From Neckera pumila (lineage: Eukaryota; Streptophyta; Bryopsida; Hypnales; Neckeraceae), in the NCBI GenBank assembly GCA_963969595.1, contig OZ018408.1:48547022-48611021 (forward strand): a DNA stretch of 64,000 nt, in the 5' to 3' direction. Within the stretch, counting starts at the first letter, position 1, and each line of letters begins with the position of its first letter. The notes under the pieces were generated by a model that worked only from the letters and a program-made list of their open reading frames with translations, had not been told where the DNA came from and did no database searches. Below, one piece after another: positions 34,356 to 47,390 of the stretch. The position numbers were made by a program, and so were the translations under genes.

Positions 34356-36051
34356 CCTCATTGCATTGCAAGGTGATTTAGAGTAAAACTAGGCTCCATA
34401 TTTGCATCTAGAATTTTTTATGAGTGAACCTAACATCATATACTTATGAATGGTAAAAATCCTCAATTTTGTATAGAGCAAAAATTTTACTTCAAAAGGA
34501 CTCGAAGTTTGTTGATTTTGTTTTGCAAGAATGAAAAAAAAAGGTTTTCACTTCAAACGTTATAACTCCTTTCAATTTGGGTAATCAATGCGATGAAATT
34601 TTTCCACACATTTGCCTTACTTGGTATCAATATAAGAAACTGATGTTATTTTTGATGTCAGAAAAAACGTGATACCGTGTTTGCTCTAAAGCAAAAAAAA
34701 TATGCGTTGATGTCCCACGAAATTTGTCAGAAAGGACAAGAAAAAAACATGCTCTGTTAGGCAAAAAATGTGCATATTTTGGGCTTGTTTTTTTTAAATG
34801 TCTGATGAAATGCACTATTGCAAGTGCCTTATGGGGTGCCATGTGGATGCCACGTGACCTTCATGTCACCTTGTCATCCACGGGCAATGCCATGTCATTT
34901 TTTTTCATCCAAAAATTGTGTGACGTGTCATGTGATGGGGACCTGGAACAATCTGATGTGGCATGCCTTGTTAGCATACTTTCATGCCATTTAAATTTAT
35001 TTTTTTGAGACGTCAATTTAGATGTCTACATAGACGTTTTTTGAAACATCAATTGCTGCATACTGAATCAAGGTCAATAGAAAAAAATATTTAAAGAAAG
35101 ATAAATAAGTAAATAAAGAACAAAAAAAATGAACAAGAACAATTGTTGAATTCAATAAGAATTAAAAAATACTTACCATCTACCATCAAGAGGATTTTTG
35201 ATGGCCAAATGAAGGAATTACTTTATTGTCAATTTGTAAGAATGAAGGGTTGAGAGGTCCTATTTATATCCATTGTCTGTCCATAGTGAGACAAAAGATA
35301 TGGGATAATTATAATATGGGAACTTGACCATTGTAATTTTCAACGTTGTTTTAGACGTCTAGGCATTGTTGCAGACATCTGGATGTTCTTTCAGACATCT
35401 TCATATTGTTGCAAACATCTAGACCATGTTGTTTCAGACATTTTAATTTGAACACAATTCTTGCTTAAAAGATCCCATATGGATTGTTAATCTTCCCACC
35501 ACCCAATTTGTATAAAGAGTTCCTTTTTTCATCTATACTACACATCCATCCATTTCCCATTTTTTGCAAAACATGCCACGTGGCTGCCTATTTCCTAAAA
35601 TTTTCACATTTGGGCAGCATTCTACCATAGAGCATAATAATTTTTATTGATTTTACCATAGTAAAAATGGGTTTGCTTGCTAACGTAGCAGTCTATGTTT
35701 TTTTGGACGTTCCAAAAAATGCAGTGATGTTTTTGTTGACATTCATTTTGACATGCTTGTCTGTGCTTACATGAACCTGTCTAGCCCTCTTCTAGGTGCC
35801 CGTTTGCATGGACATCACGCAAAATTCCCACTGCTGCGACCCAAACTGCTAGACGACGTGACGTTAGAAAAAACACAACATGTTTTTTGCCAGATGACCC
35901 CAAAAACATGTCTTTCTTATAATGTATCACACTTTTGTAGGGTTGGAATTTTAAAAAAGAAAATATATTTTTTAATTTTTGACAAAGCATAAAAAATGGC
36001 AGTTTTGGACTTTTCTCTTCCAAAACCCACTCTAGCCTTTAGGAGTTGAGT
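34356..36051. mobile_element. Composite of TE fragments (TTAA family and CACTA-like)
   Basis: 34,540-36,050 shares several blocks with the element at 55,467-57,257, for example repeated GACGTC/GATGTC-rich phrases and CCCATATGGATTGTTAATCTTCC at 35,466 against the related block at 56,318. It ends with a TTAA-family terminus (CCTTTAGGAG). 35,342-35,450 is an imperfect minisatellite of a GTTGCAGACATCT unit. No intact ORF is visible. Confidence 0.4.
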
Positions 36052-36720
36052 TGTACTCCGTAATGAGTCTTTTAGAATTTCTACACCTCTTACATTGATT
36101 AATGAGAATTTTGAAATTCTTCTTTTATGTATACATCCAACTAATACCCCTTTAGAGATTAATTAGAAGACTCAAACACGATGAGATTTTTTTCTGACTC
36201 TGTAGTACTCCCTCCTACACCTCATGACCTTCTTATTTGTTATGAAGGTAGTGAAACTTCACAATAGCAAAATCCAACTACAATAGAGAAATATCTTATA
36301 CAAAATTTTGACATGCGACCCCCTCTATATTCTTGTGACTTGATAACATTTTTTCTAACAAGAAAATGAGTAAGAATGTTTCCTACATACTTACATAATG
36401 GAAATTTGCAATTTCATCATCAACAGCTTTAAGAAAGTTATTATATAAAACCATGAAATTCAACTAAAATAACTAATCAAAAATAAAGTTTGATGTTTTG
36501 AAATTGAGTTTCAAGTATGCTTGATTGAGATTGCAAAAGAATCAGTATTAAGAAATAATCACCACAAATGCTAATTCTTCTTGTGTTGATTATGCAAAAT
36601 TCTTTGAACAATGGATAGTGTATCTTTGTTAGACCAAACAATAGAAGATGCCTAAAGAGCAGGGTAGATTAACACAAAATATTTTATGATATTGCTTAGG
36701 GTTATATAGAGTAATGTAGA
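36052..36720. other. Intergenic, nothing recognised
   Basis: AT-rich and without recognisable coding or repeat structure apart from the approach to the next element. Confidence 0.4.
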
Positions 36721-37499
36721 GCTTGCAATTACAAAGTTACGGTACAATAAACAGAAATGGAGTTCGGCAGGCAACACAAAAAAATCACAAAAAGTCAAGA
36801 TAATTTTTTTTCAAATTTTTTCTCAAAGATTATATTTTTGTCTACATGTGAAGCTTTGTTTCAATCAATTTGGACTAATAAGGAGAAAGTTATGGACAAT
36901 CTTAGTTTTTTGGGCAATCTAAGCATCTTCTTGAAAAAATAACTTGAAGAATTCATTTTTGAATGCAATTTTTAGAGTTTTTAAAAAAAAATTGTTAGAC
37001 AAAGTTAAATTTTCTTGCTAGAAAAATCTCACCATTGGAATTATTGTAATTCAATTCCATCTAAAAGCTATTAACATTTTAGTTTTTTCTTCAATCTTAA
37101 ACCCACCTCTACTTAACAATTTTTTAATGAGTGAAAATTAAGTGTTTTTTTTCGTGAACTTTTTTGGTAGATTCTTAGCTCAACTACTTAATATAAATAA
37201 GTAGAAAATCAAAATCACTTGTGCAAAACATTTCAACTAAAAAGATTAAAAGCCAAAAAATCTAGCCAAGCAAGGTGCAAAAAAACTTGTTTTCTTCACT
37301 TTAAATGCATATATCTTACAATCTACATGGTCAAAGTTTCTGAAATTTCTTCTACATATTCATATACTAGTCAAGTATAAGATTGAACAATTAGATATGC
37401 AAAAACAAATAGTTTTAAAAGTTCTTTTATCTTTGCAATAGAAATGACAGTTTTGAGTGTTTTTTGATAGGAAAAATACCTTGGTCCTTTAAGGGTTAA
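36721..37499. mobile_element. TTAA-family element, left-truncated
   Basis: The right end reads TTGGTCCTTTAAGGG then TTAA at 37496-37499. The body is the reverse complement of the element at 58,835-59,764 (shared GATAATTTTTTTTCAAATTT-type and CTACATGTGAAGCTTTGTTT-type blocks), so the two lie in opposite orientation. The outer left end expected from that copy is missing or decayed. Confidence 0.6.
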
Positions 37500-37951
37500 A
37501 CCTTCAAATGAAAGATGTTAATTGTTGAAATTCCAATCTAACAATGCATGTCTTGCCATATTTTGGTACAAGATCTTTTATGTGATTCCCAACAAACCTT
37601 TAAGGATTAACTTGGCCTCATTTATTAGCTTAAATCAAACACAATTGCAGCATTGTTTTGAAGGCTACCAATTCAACCAAGAAACAACCTAGTTTGGGTT
37701 GCTTGGCTTCTAGGTGTACCCTCTAAAGGTCCATGAATGTATTTCACCAAAAAAAACCCTTCAAATTGTCATTTCTATTACAAAAAACAAAAAACTTTAA
37801 ATTTTGCATCATTTTGCATATTCAACTACAAGATCTAGTTCTAATCTAATATGAGAATGTGTAAGAAATTTCAAAATTTTTGGTCGAGTAGATTATAAGA
37901 TATCAATGTTCAAAATACAAAGATTTTTTTTCCATCATAGGGTTTAGAGGT

Positions 37952-38878
37952 TTAACCTCTAAAGGACCAAACACCATTTTTTGACAACATAGCAATTTTG
38001 GGTAGCTCATTGCGAACAAAGCTTTTATATTTTTTTTAAAAAATTTTCACACAAGATGTGCCTAAGGAGCAACTTTAAGGCCCAACAATTTTCATAACTT
38101 TTGACAATATGATAAAAAAGTTGTTGCATGATATGAAATTTTCGTTGATCGGCGGGCAGCCGGGCAGCTCAAATTTTTTTTGTAAAAATCACTTTAAGAA
38201 AAAAAAAAATTTAATTGGTTCTTTAGATTTATATATATGTAAGAAGCTTTGAATCATTCCATTTTGATTAATGAGATGAAAATTATGAGGAGTTTTAGCT
38301 TGCAGGTAGTTATGGAATCTCTACTCTAATGAAGTCCTATATTTAACTCAATTTTCAATACTTTTGAAAAAAAATAAAAAAATAAGATGTAGATTGTTTA
38401 TTAGAACATTACAACCATTGGGATTGGCAATTTTCAATTCCGTATCTAAATTCTTAACAATTTTGTATTTTGAATCATTCTTTACTTCTTTCTACTTACT
38501 ATTTTTTTCCTATATATTGTGCAATTCCAAATGATCTAAATTTTTTTAAGCATGTAGTCAACTTGCTATGAAGAATGAATCCAATGAGTACTCACCATTT
38601 TATAAATTTATTCTTCTAAATGTGACCTTGTGAAGTGCAGCTGCCCGGATTTTCGCAGGGACATAAAAAGAATTTTTTGAATTCAAACGTTATTATCTTG
38701 CAATACACACAATGAAAATTTTTGAAATTTTTACCACAACTTTTCAAACTAGTGTACTACAAGATCCTATGGTTACATTTGTCCCAAATTTTTTTTTCTA
38801 AATTTTGATATTTGTATTACAAATGGCAGTTTGGGAGCAATTTTGGTGAAAACATAATCTCTGACCTATAGGAGTCAA
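37952..38878. mobile_element. TTAA-flanked TIR element 7
   Basis: TTAA at 37952-37955 followed by CCTCTAAAGGACCAAAC; the right end CTATAGGAG is followed by TCAA (38875-38878), a one-base change from TTAA. It is closest to element 5 at 21,191-22,014. No coding capacity. Confidence 0.65.
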
Positions 38879-39400
38879 ATTATCATGGTAAAAAATTGAT
38901 TTGAGAAAAAATCTAACGTAAAGAAATTCAAGAATATAAACTTGATTTCCATTCTTTAAAATAAAATTAAGAAGAAACATGTACATGATGGAAAAAAAAC
39001 CTATATTATTAATATCTCTAAGATGGAATTGATCATAACAATGAGATTGTTCTAGAAAACAATCTTAATCTTGTGGACCTTTTTATTTTAAAAATTGTGA
39101 ACATTGAATTCAAAATGAATTCAATAACAAAGTCTCTTCATAACTTTCCCATTAATAATCCAAATGAAATGAACTAAATCTTTCCATGTAAAAAAGAATA
39201 AGAAATATCAATAAGAAATATTTAAAAAAAATTATTTCACATTCTTCTGCTCCCAAGCAGCGATTGTAAAACTGGCTAAAAATCACTTTGTTTTTACCAA
39301 AAAAAAGATTCTGCTAAATCACTATAATAAAAATTGGTCTTAAATTTTTTTTTGAGCAGAACCACAAATGCCTTGGACTTTTCATTCATAGAACTTCATC
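38879..39400. other. Fragment related to the TTAA family
   Basis: 39,070-39,200 resembles the interior of 58,835-59,764 (CATAACTTTCCCATTAATAATCC and the following CAAATGAAATGAA), without visible ends. The rest is AT-rich. Confidence 0.4.
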
Positions 39401-40195
39401 CTCATCGATACCCCTTTGTAGTTTTTGTGAGCTAGGATTTCAGTTGCGTGTAGTCGTGGCGCGACTTGGTCCGTCGAGATGGAGGCAAGCGGCTACATCT
39501 AGGCCCTTGGTTTTGCGAGGGTTTAGGATTTAGGGTCCTCCCCCGTAGACGGCGCTATAGCCATTAGCCCCTCTAGGTTTTCACCAGTATTCGCAAGTTC
39601 AGTTTTTATTTTTCTTCAGTATTTGCATTTATGTTCCTGATTTGTTGTATGCTCGTCTTGAATGCCTGATGCCGCCGTGGGTGCATCTGTGCCTTCAGTT
39701 CTTCATTCCTGCTTGAGATTTGTGCCTTGAGAGTGCAATTTTATTTTAGTGGAACTTCTGTTGGTCTGCTAGCAATGTCTGTTGCAATTTTGGAGTTTTT
39801 GTGTCCCACTACGCCACTTCCAGGTTGCATTTGAAATTTGGGAGGTGTGCATTGCCTCCTGGCATTCAGTGTGGTTGGGAAATGGTAGCTGGGAGCGATT
39901 AGTTGCAGAGAGCTATTAGACGCCAAGGAAATTGGATGGGGGCGCGGAGGTTTACGCCATTGAATTTAATCGTGGCTTGCGCCTTCATTGTCACCTGTGT
40001 TTTGCATTGTGGCGCGCTTTGCTTTCGTTTCACGCTTGCAAGCTCTGGTTTCCTCACTTCCTCCTTGCGATTTTATTGCATTTGTTTTGTTTTGTTAGTA
40101 CTTTGATCTCCTGCTATTTTCTCTTGCTTGTTGATTACTTCCTTGGCTTCGAATACTGCCTTTCGTGTTGTTGTTTTGCAGGTTGGAAAGTGACG
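39400..40195 (+). other. GC-rich leader region of the hAT-like element
   Basis: Composition shifts to GC-richer sequence that runs into the transposase ORF. A pyrimidine-rich tract ending TTGTTTTGCAG at about 40,181 looks like a 3' splice site just ahead of the ATG at 40,196, suggesting a leader intron. Element ends were not identified. Confidence 0.4.
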
Positions 40196-42500
40196 ATGGC
40201 GCCGCGGCTGAAGTTACCAGAGAATTTCCGTGTCCGATGTTTTGGCTCTAGCCGCAACAGCAATGGCGTCGAGAAGTATTGGGGGTCCAGTTCGAGTGGT
40301 GTTGTTGGTGCCGCGCCGATGGATGCGGACGTCACTCATGTTTCCAAGACGCGCCTGTCTCAATCGCACTCCCAATCATTGGGCCTTCATCCTACGTTTG
40401 AAGCCAATGTTGCGTCCCTGGAGGATACTCATGCTGCAGACACTAACATGGCAAGCAAAGAAAGATGAGCTCCGACCACGCGCAAGAGGCGACGAGTTGC
40501 TCCTTCCACAATTATGCGACGTTGGCAAGAAGTGTGGGCTTGCAAATTTGCCTGGACGGAGGGTGAATTCGACAATAATGGCAACCTCATTGTTGTACTA
40601 TGCCAGAGTTGCACCGCGATCACTGGCCGCAGGAAGCTCCTAGTTCCCAAGCTTGATAATTTAGAGAAGCATGAAGGTAAGAGGGTGTGTCATGGGGATG
40701 GGGTGCCACTGGCGCACCTGAAGAAGGGCGACAAGTTTGTGAAGTCTGATTGCAAGCATGTCAAGATGTGCAAGCTCTGTGGCAGATCAACTGAGCATTG
40801 GTTTGGAGGGTGAGTTCAAAAGGAAAGGGGTACAATTCTCAACCTTCTTTCAAGTTCTCATTCATGGCAAACCTATGTGCAATTATGAGAGACAACAGTT
40901 CTTGCTTAGACACTTGAAAGTAAAAAATTTGCCTCGTAAGCACTGGTCGGAAAGCACAGGTTGAGAAATGTTGGAGCACATGCATGCGACTGTTCTAACA
41001 ATCTTGAAGAGTGTGGTGTAGTCAGCTAGAATCATCTCTTTCAGTGCCAATGAGGTCACTGCTGTAGATCAGACTTCTTGGATCGGAGTGCATGTATACG
41101 CAATGCAGAGTTGGGAACGGTGCCGCATTTGTTGCATCTTTCTTGTCTATCTGATGGTGGAACTACGGACACCCTGACCAATGTAATCATGCGAGCTTTG
41201 CTCGATGAAGGCGGTTTGACGCACGAAGACATCACTGCTAAAGTGGTCTGTTTTAGTACGGATGGTGTTAGTACCTTCCAAGGCCCTAAAACCGGAGTGA
41301 CGACGCAGATCAAGGAAAAGTGGGCTCTCCATACTTTGGGAGCCAGTTGTGTAAGCCACAAAATCAACTTGGTCGTGGAGACGTTGAGCACGTACCCGAT
41401 AGTTTCCAGACTAGAGGGCTTGTTCCAATCGGTGTATTCATACTGTTGCCGCAGCAGCAAAAGGCATGTTGAGTTGCAGAAGTTGGCTAATCTCATGGAA
41501 ACTAAGGGGCGTAAGATGGTTTGTAACGTAGAGACCAGGTGGATTTTGATGCATAGTCCTCTGCAGTAAATCATGTCGGAGTTCACAATGTTACTTGTGA
41601 AGATTGAGGTGGATATGACAACAGCGCCTGAGTATAAACCAATCTTTGGAGCCGGTGATATCTTTGACCTTCTCGCACATGTAGAAGTCATGTTGTCTCT
41701 CGCTTGTTTTATTCTGCTAGTAAATGTGGTGCACTGCTTGATAAAATTGTCTCAATCATGAGACATCTTTATCTGTGATTTCTTGCAAGCTGTAAAAATG
41801 TGCTAGCAGGAACTAGCGAGGCTATTCATTGATGGGGCAACTGCTTACAACAAGTAAGATTTCCCTTAGTACAATGACTTGATCACACTACAGTGCACCA
41901 ACATTCCATTGCGATGAAAAGACCTTCTTGGAGATTCTAGCATTGCACATTTGTTCTGGGACATGTCCATCACGACCGTGTACGCTCGTTGCCACGACAA
42001 GGTCACTGGCAAACACATCTTCGTGACCCAGCATGATTATCATCACCTGCAAGACAATATCGAGCGGCAATTCTCAAGTTTATATTTCTTTTTTGCTTTG
42101 CATTTTTTTTTCTTTGCTTACTCTTTGCTTTCTGTTTGTTGTTCTTTCCTCTATTTTTTAGTTTTTTTTTGTCTTTCAATACTTTGTTGTTTTATTGTGT
42201 TCTATTCTTCTAAGCCTGGAGTCTTGGACTTGCAGTTCTAAAACAAGAGATCTTCAGATTCGTGGCAGTCTTTTTCTAAACCTATTTGTTGCATTGGGGA
42301 GGCGTAGACATAGCACAGTGTCTTTCCAATGAGTTAGACTGCCGCTTCCTACAACAAGAACTCTTGGATGCCTTTGGCATAATCTATCCTAAATACTAGA
42401 GGCAAGAAGGAACTGAGGCCAGCTTTGCCCATCACTTGGAGATTCTGAAACAGTTCTACAGTCATCCTAAACTTGTGAACAGAGGCAAGCCTTTGTATGA
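40196..42500 (+). pseudogene. Decayed hAT-like transposase with BED-type zinc finger
   Basis: This is a hAT-superfamily transposase of the ZNF862/DUF4371-like type, which moves DNA by cut and paste. From 40,196 the frame runs through a TGA at 40,466 into a basic patch (RKRRR) and a BED-like finger (WQEVWACKFAW...LCQSC). A frameshift near 40,800 leads into FKRKGVQFSTFFQVLIHGKP. The catalytic-domain part at 41,078-41,569 is recognisable (VCFSTDGVSTFQGPKTGVT, SHKINLVVETLSTYPIVS, KRHVELQKLANLMETKG, VETRWILM). A TAA at 41,567 and later stops break the rest (FICDFLQAVKMC, FWDMSITTVYARCHDK). After a possible intron at about 42,076-42,234, traces continue to 42,500. The C-terminal dimerisation domain is not seen. 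At least five stops and one frameshift make it non-functional. Confidence 0.7.
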
Positions 42501-42870
42501 AGGCAACTAGCCCCATACAACCCCTGCAATGCTTTCAACTTTGACTCTTCAATCTCAAAACTACCTTTGTGACTAATTTTTGGGAAACTAACCTCTTTTA
42601 CTAACATGGCTTGTTTGCATTGTGTGCAGAACACTAGCACTACATTTGGGGCAGTCTTGCAATTTGCAAGCAGGGTTCAACTCCCTTGTTAGTGACAAAC
42701 TTTGTCATTCACACAAAGTTCATAAATTTTTCCAAAACAATATTCAAATTGCACAACGTTTCAAAATGAACACCTTGCACATAAAATTTACTCACAAATC
42801 GCCAATCTATGACACTTTTGTCCATCACTTAGCAATTCAGCCCTTGGCAAAAGTCAAAAATTAGCCATGG
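42501..42870. other. Intergenic, nothing recognised
   Basis: No gene or repeat boundary is recognised between the hAT remnant and the following TTAA-family fragment. Confidence 0.4.
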
Positions 42871-43226
42871 CTGCATTGTAATTTCATGGTAGGATGGCAA
42901 GTAGTACACTAGGTCAAAAAAATTGGGAGCAAAAAAACTCCTTTTCTCCCCCGATTTTATGTCTCTATTTTTACAAGAAAAAAAAAAAATCGTGGAGATA
43001 GCCCCTACTGTCACACGGCAATAGCATTCCCGCGATTTCCGGTATGACCGTTATGAGATCGCTGCTCCCCAAGCACCAATTGAATTTTTTTAAATATTTC
43101 CACAAAGCTAATCTGATCACCTATCTTATTAAAATGGATAAAAAAATCAAGCCAAAAAATGAGATTGTAGGTACCTGCCTGAACTTTCATTTGTACCGCA
43201 CAGGGACACTGGTCCTTCGAGGTTAA
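42870..43226. mobile_element. TTAA-family fragment near the OEP37 3' end
   Basis: The right end reads CTGGTCCTTCGAGG then TTAA at 43223-43226. Read inward on the complement it matches the right third of 58,835-59,764 (AGGACCA, then a TTCAGGCAGGTACCTAC-type block and a CTCATTTTTTG block). The left end is not found. It lies 238 bp beyond the OEP37-like stop codon. Confidence 0.5.
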
Positions 43227-43463
43227 TAATCTAATTGATAATAAAGAAGTTCCTTTCCCATATTTGTAACATATAACATAGGAACTAATAAATTAGCAAT
43301 GCAGTTCATGACCTTAGAGTGATTAGCAATACTATCATTGGCAAATTAAAACATAAAAAAAAAAAAAAATTCTGCGACTGGAAATTTGTGAGAAACACTT
43401 GCAGCTGATCAAATCAAATTTGGTGGATTCGGCTTCTAATTGAGAAGCACATGTGAGCAGCAG

Positions 43464-45600
43464 TCAACACAAATCCCACCGCTTTTTCACTCTAAACAAC
43501 ACAGCCCCCTCCTTCACATTATCCTGAGGCACTTGCAACATTACTTGCAGCTTACATTTCCTAGGCGCAGTCTTGGCACCAGAATCCTCCTTCCCTATCT
43601 GCAAATACGCCAGACACAGCTCCAGTTAATATTATAAGTAGACATACAAGGGTTAAAACATGTTTCCATTGCATTATTCGATCGTTAAAAAATGTACGGA
43701 ATGATTTCTTCTCACTTGGTACATCTTGTGGCCTTCTATGATGCTAATGATATATTTCGACAGCTAGAGATGCGGTAGTGACAACGATTACCAATTTGGG
43801 CACTTTGGTCGTATTGAATACAGAACAAGCTGCATAGATAGAGCTAGAAACAACCATACCAATACAAAGCGTAGGAACCGATTTCAAAGGAATGTATTGC
43901 ACCATTGATGCCAGAAGCTTACCCAGAATGAACTCCAGCAAAGGCGAACATCAGAATCGTACCCCAACTTGACCTTGAAGTCATCAACTGGTCTGTATTT
44001 GTATATAGCACTCCAAGCGGTTGTCTCGAAGTTGTGAAAATAACTTTCACATGCACAGCCAATTGTCAGGCAGCATCCAATGACAAAAGTTTTAACTAGC
44101 TCCTACTATGCCTGAAATTTACACCGCCTTCTACCACTTCTCTTTTCGCACCTTACCTTGTGTCTGGAACATACACGAACCACAACTGAAAATAGACACA
44201 CGATTGATTTCACTATGTCATACAAATTGGAGGCAATACCTGAGCTTGGCTTTTGGTCCAAATTGCCGCTTTAAACAAAGCGATGGAGAAACTTGAGGCC
44301 ACGAGACTGATGGTATCACTGTCAACTCTTCATCCTAGTCGTCAGAACAGAGACACGATAAATCATTACAGCTGCTAACGTGTTCAATCCTTATCACAGC
44401 ACTAACTCAATCGTTACATAGAGATGAAATTAGCATCCATTGAAGGTGAACCTGACCAAGCTAAGATAACGACAATGAATGCAGGTCTACAGGCAGATCT
44501 TCACTTACACAAAAGCACTAAACTAGTAATGCCAGGAATGGTCACAACCATGATAAATCAGCTTTCAAAGAAAGATAAGGTACCTTGAATGTATATTTTA
44601 AAGTTGCACTCTCGTCAGAATAGCTTGCAATAACATGACCATTTAACAAATTCCCACCAAAAAAGCCACTGAGTGCGATCGCTCGGTCCTCCTCCAGTTC
44701 AACCTCTTCAGCCCTCAACTGCCCACCCGGGAACGAACAGACTACTCTTGGCTGCACCAAAAATTCAACACATTTAAAAATCCATCACGTAGAAATACAT
44801 AAGGTTACTGAGACTGCTTAAAAAAACCCACGAAACTTCGTTCAGCATTGCTACCCGAAAAAGACATGTGTACACTTGTCACATACCAAAGTCGTGGCTG
44901 GGACGTCACAGGAAATCTCCGTGGAGTACCTAAGGTTAGCTGTATGCGCCTGTACCTTCACTTCGCCTTGCTGGGCCTGCACATCAACATGAAGCTCTTC
45001 AGCAAAAGCCTGGAAACGTAAACTAAACAGCCACGACTCACATGAAGTCAAATACCGTCAAGAAATCCAATCTTGTAGTGCTGCCGCATACTAACCTGCA
45101 ACCGTAAAAGACCAAGGACTTGTTTTCTAAACTGACCAATTCAATTCATCATATTGTGAAAGAGCAATTATTCAATCTCACCAGCATCAGTGAAGAGTAT
45201 TGCATGAGTTAATCAAGAATAACATAAAATGATCCCCCAAAAGCTCCTAAATATCCTAAACAAACAGAGGTTCCCGAATCCCTACGTTTATATCTCGCTG
45301 GTACTTGACAGACAAGTTCCGGCTGACGTCCGCATTCATGGTGACAAGAGCATTTCTGTCCTCGTGGTCGTAAAGAACGGACAAGTATTTGGTGAATACG
45401 CCCAGTATCGGGTAGCGCAAATCTCCTGACGGCTCTCGTTGAATCGAGCCTGTGATTTTGGCTAGCCCATTAAACACGCGTGCTGACATCTTGTTGGCAA
45501 ACATACTCCCCTCGGAATCATATTCTGTGGACAATTTCACCGCAGGAAACTTCCACCACTCCTTTTGATGTTGTGTCCCCACCTGCGTTTCGGTTCCCAT
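43464..45600 (-). CDS. OEP37: OEP37-like chloroplast outer-envelope beta-barrel channel
   Basis: OEP37 is a cation-selective, peptide-sensitive beta-barrel pore in the outer envelope membrane of plastids. Six exons join cleanly, all GT-AG: 45600-45286, 44976-44887, 44751-44584, 44334-44240, 44043-43923, 43598-43464, giving 307 aa (Arabidopsis OEP37 is about 340). Family blocks appear in order: VKLSTEYDSEGSMFANKMSA, FTKYLSVLYDHEDRNALV, AQQGEVKVQAHTANLRYSTE, GGNLLNGHVIASYSD, KYTFKDEELTVIPSVSWP, AIYKYRPVDDFKVKLGYDSD, then a C-terminal VLFRVKKRWDLC. Five joints are phase 0; exon 4 to 5 splits a Ser codon. No signal peptide is expected for this class. I chose ATG 45,600 because a stop lies upstream in frame; an upstream exon ending at about 45,680 could add about 17 residues (MSMEASTFDHLVTK-). 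The reading frame is intact. Confidence 0.9.
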
Positions 45601-45676
45601 TGTAGCCACCTTCCCATTCCAGGAAACACGTTTTTGTCAGCAGAGAAAAAATAGCAAAACTAAGATAGATGGTTTC

Positions 45677-46373
45677 GCACCTTAGTGACCAAGTGGTCAA
45701 ACGTAGATGCTTCCATACTCATGGGAGCTGAAATCAATCAATTCGGAAGCGTCGACAAAATGTATCAATAGGAAGAGCATATCACACCCTACATTCTAAA
45801 ACAATAGAGAAACATTTTGAAGGTTACTGTATTGGACTATTAGCTTCTAACGTGAAGCTCCGAATTCAGAAATAAAATAGCAGAAATGAAAATCACGATT
45901 CACGCACAAGTGCTCAAATGGCCAAACGTGGATGCTTCCATACTTACAGGAGCTGAAATAAATCAATTCGGAAGCTTAGCCAAATGTACCAACAGGTTAA
46001 CAAAATGTACCAATAGGAAGAACAAATCACAGCCTAGACTTTTAAACAAGAGAGAAATGTTTTGAAGGATACTATAATGAACTATGTGCTTCTAACGTGG
46101 ACTTCCGAATTCAGAAATAAAACAGCAGAGAAAAAAATCATGATTCACCCTGAGCTGCCCAAATGGTCAAACGTGGATACTTCCATGCTTACAGGAGCTG
46201 AAATAAATCATTTACGAAGCTTCAAGGAACTTAACAGTATGTACTAATACACAGAACGAATCACCCACCTACATTTCTGAACAAAGAGAAATGCTTTGAA
46301 AGTTACTTCAATTGACTATTAGCTTCCAAAGTGGACTCCCTATTCTAACAGGAGCTAAGCAGAGAAAGCGAAG
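45677..46373. repeat. Three tandem ~230-245-bp repeats upstream of OEP37
   Basis: Units start at about 45,677, 45,898 and 46,141. Each contains a TGGTCAAACGTGGATGCTTCC-type block, GGAGCTGAAATAAATCA, and CTTCTAACGTGRACTYCC in the same order. A degraded fourth piece lies at 46,615-46,740. On the minus strand each unit holds an ATG followed by a short frame (MEASTFDHL-type). The unit nearest the gene could act as a 5' exon. Confidence 0.8.
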
Positions 46374-46779
46374 GTACACTGAGCTGACATCAAAACAGAT
46401 ATGAGAAAACTCTCAACCTAGAATTGTCTAGGCTCAAAGTGCTAATGTGCATTGCCATAAACCAATTTCACAAGAATCTTCACTCCTCCATAACAAAGGT
46501 GTACTACACCGAGCTTGCAGACTTCTTAGAAAACAAAACACTCGCCAACACTCTTCTCATCACATACATAAAAAAAAAAAAACCTTTGCCGGGAAACCCC
46601 TGCGTAAGGACACTCTGAACCCCCAAGTGCCACTTCCAAATCTATAGAATTTGAAATAAATCATTTAAGTAGCTTCAAAGGGAGATAACAAATGTAACAA
46701 TGCAAAGAAGACATCACACTATGAGATACTAAACCAAAATCAGCAAATTCCGTCGAAAAAAGAGACAGGACTGTTGCCC

Positions 46780-47390
46780 AACGGAGAGGAGGAAATGCCG
46801 AGATACAGATTGCGCAACCCTTAAAAAAAGAGGATCACAACTGGAGCTCGCCACTATTCCGAAGCTCTACGACCCAATTTTCGGCAGGAGCAGCAACCAA
46901 GGATGGCTGTGTAACGCCTAAACCGATGTTCATCAGTCTCCCACATTACCCTAGTCAAGCGTTTTCCACCCTCGTTCCACCTCTCAAAAACACGCCCCAC
47001 CAGAACTCCCAATCAACCCCCGAAGTCCAATCAGCTCTCCAAAACGGCGCATGTCGGAAATACTAAAGCACTCTCCACCCCGCCATCGCCATCGCCATCT
47101 GCCCCTCCCTCTGCAGATCGCAAAAACAAACTACCAAACAAACTCTCACAAACCCTCACACTACCAACGCAACCTCCTACCGCTGTCGTACCACCCAAAT
47201 TCCATAGACCCGTTCCTCCTTCCAGGGCTTCCGTCCTTCCTTCCTCTGGCGTGTCTGAGTCCCAAAAGGCTAACTGAAGCAGCACCCAATGCAGCATACC
47301 AACGCTCCCATCCAGCCCTAACCCGAACCTTCCCTCCCCCCTACCAAATCGAAGCAGAAAAATCAATCCTACCAGAAACCCAACAAAATG
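46780..47390 (-). promoter_or_regulatory. Probable OEP37 promoter / 5' leader island
   Basis: GC-richer, C-rich on the + strand (G-rich on the minus strand), and upstream of the OEP37-like gene. I infer that it holds the 5' UTR and promoter; a transcription start cannot be fixed. Overlapping long frames on both strands (47,051-47,425 +, 47,031-47,396 -) look like composition artefacts. Confidence 0.35.
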
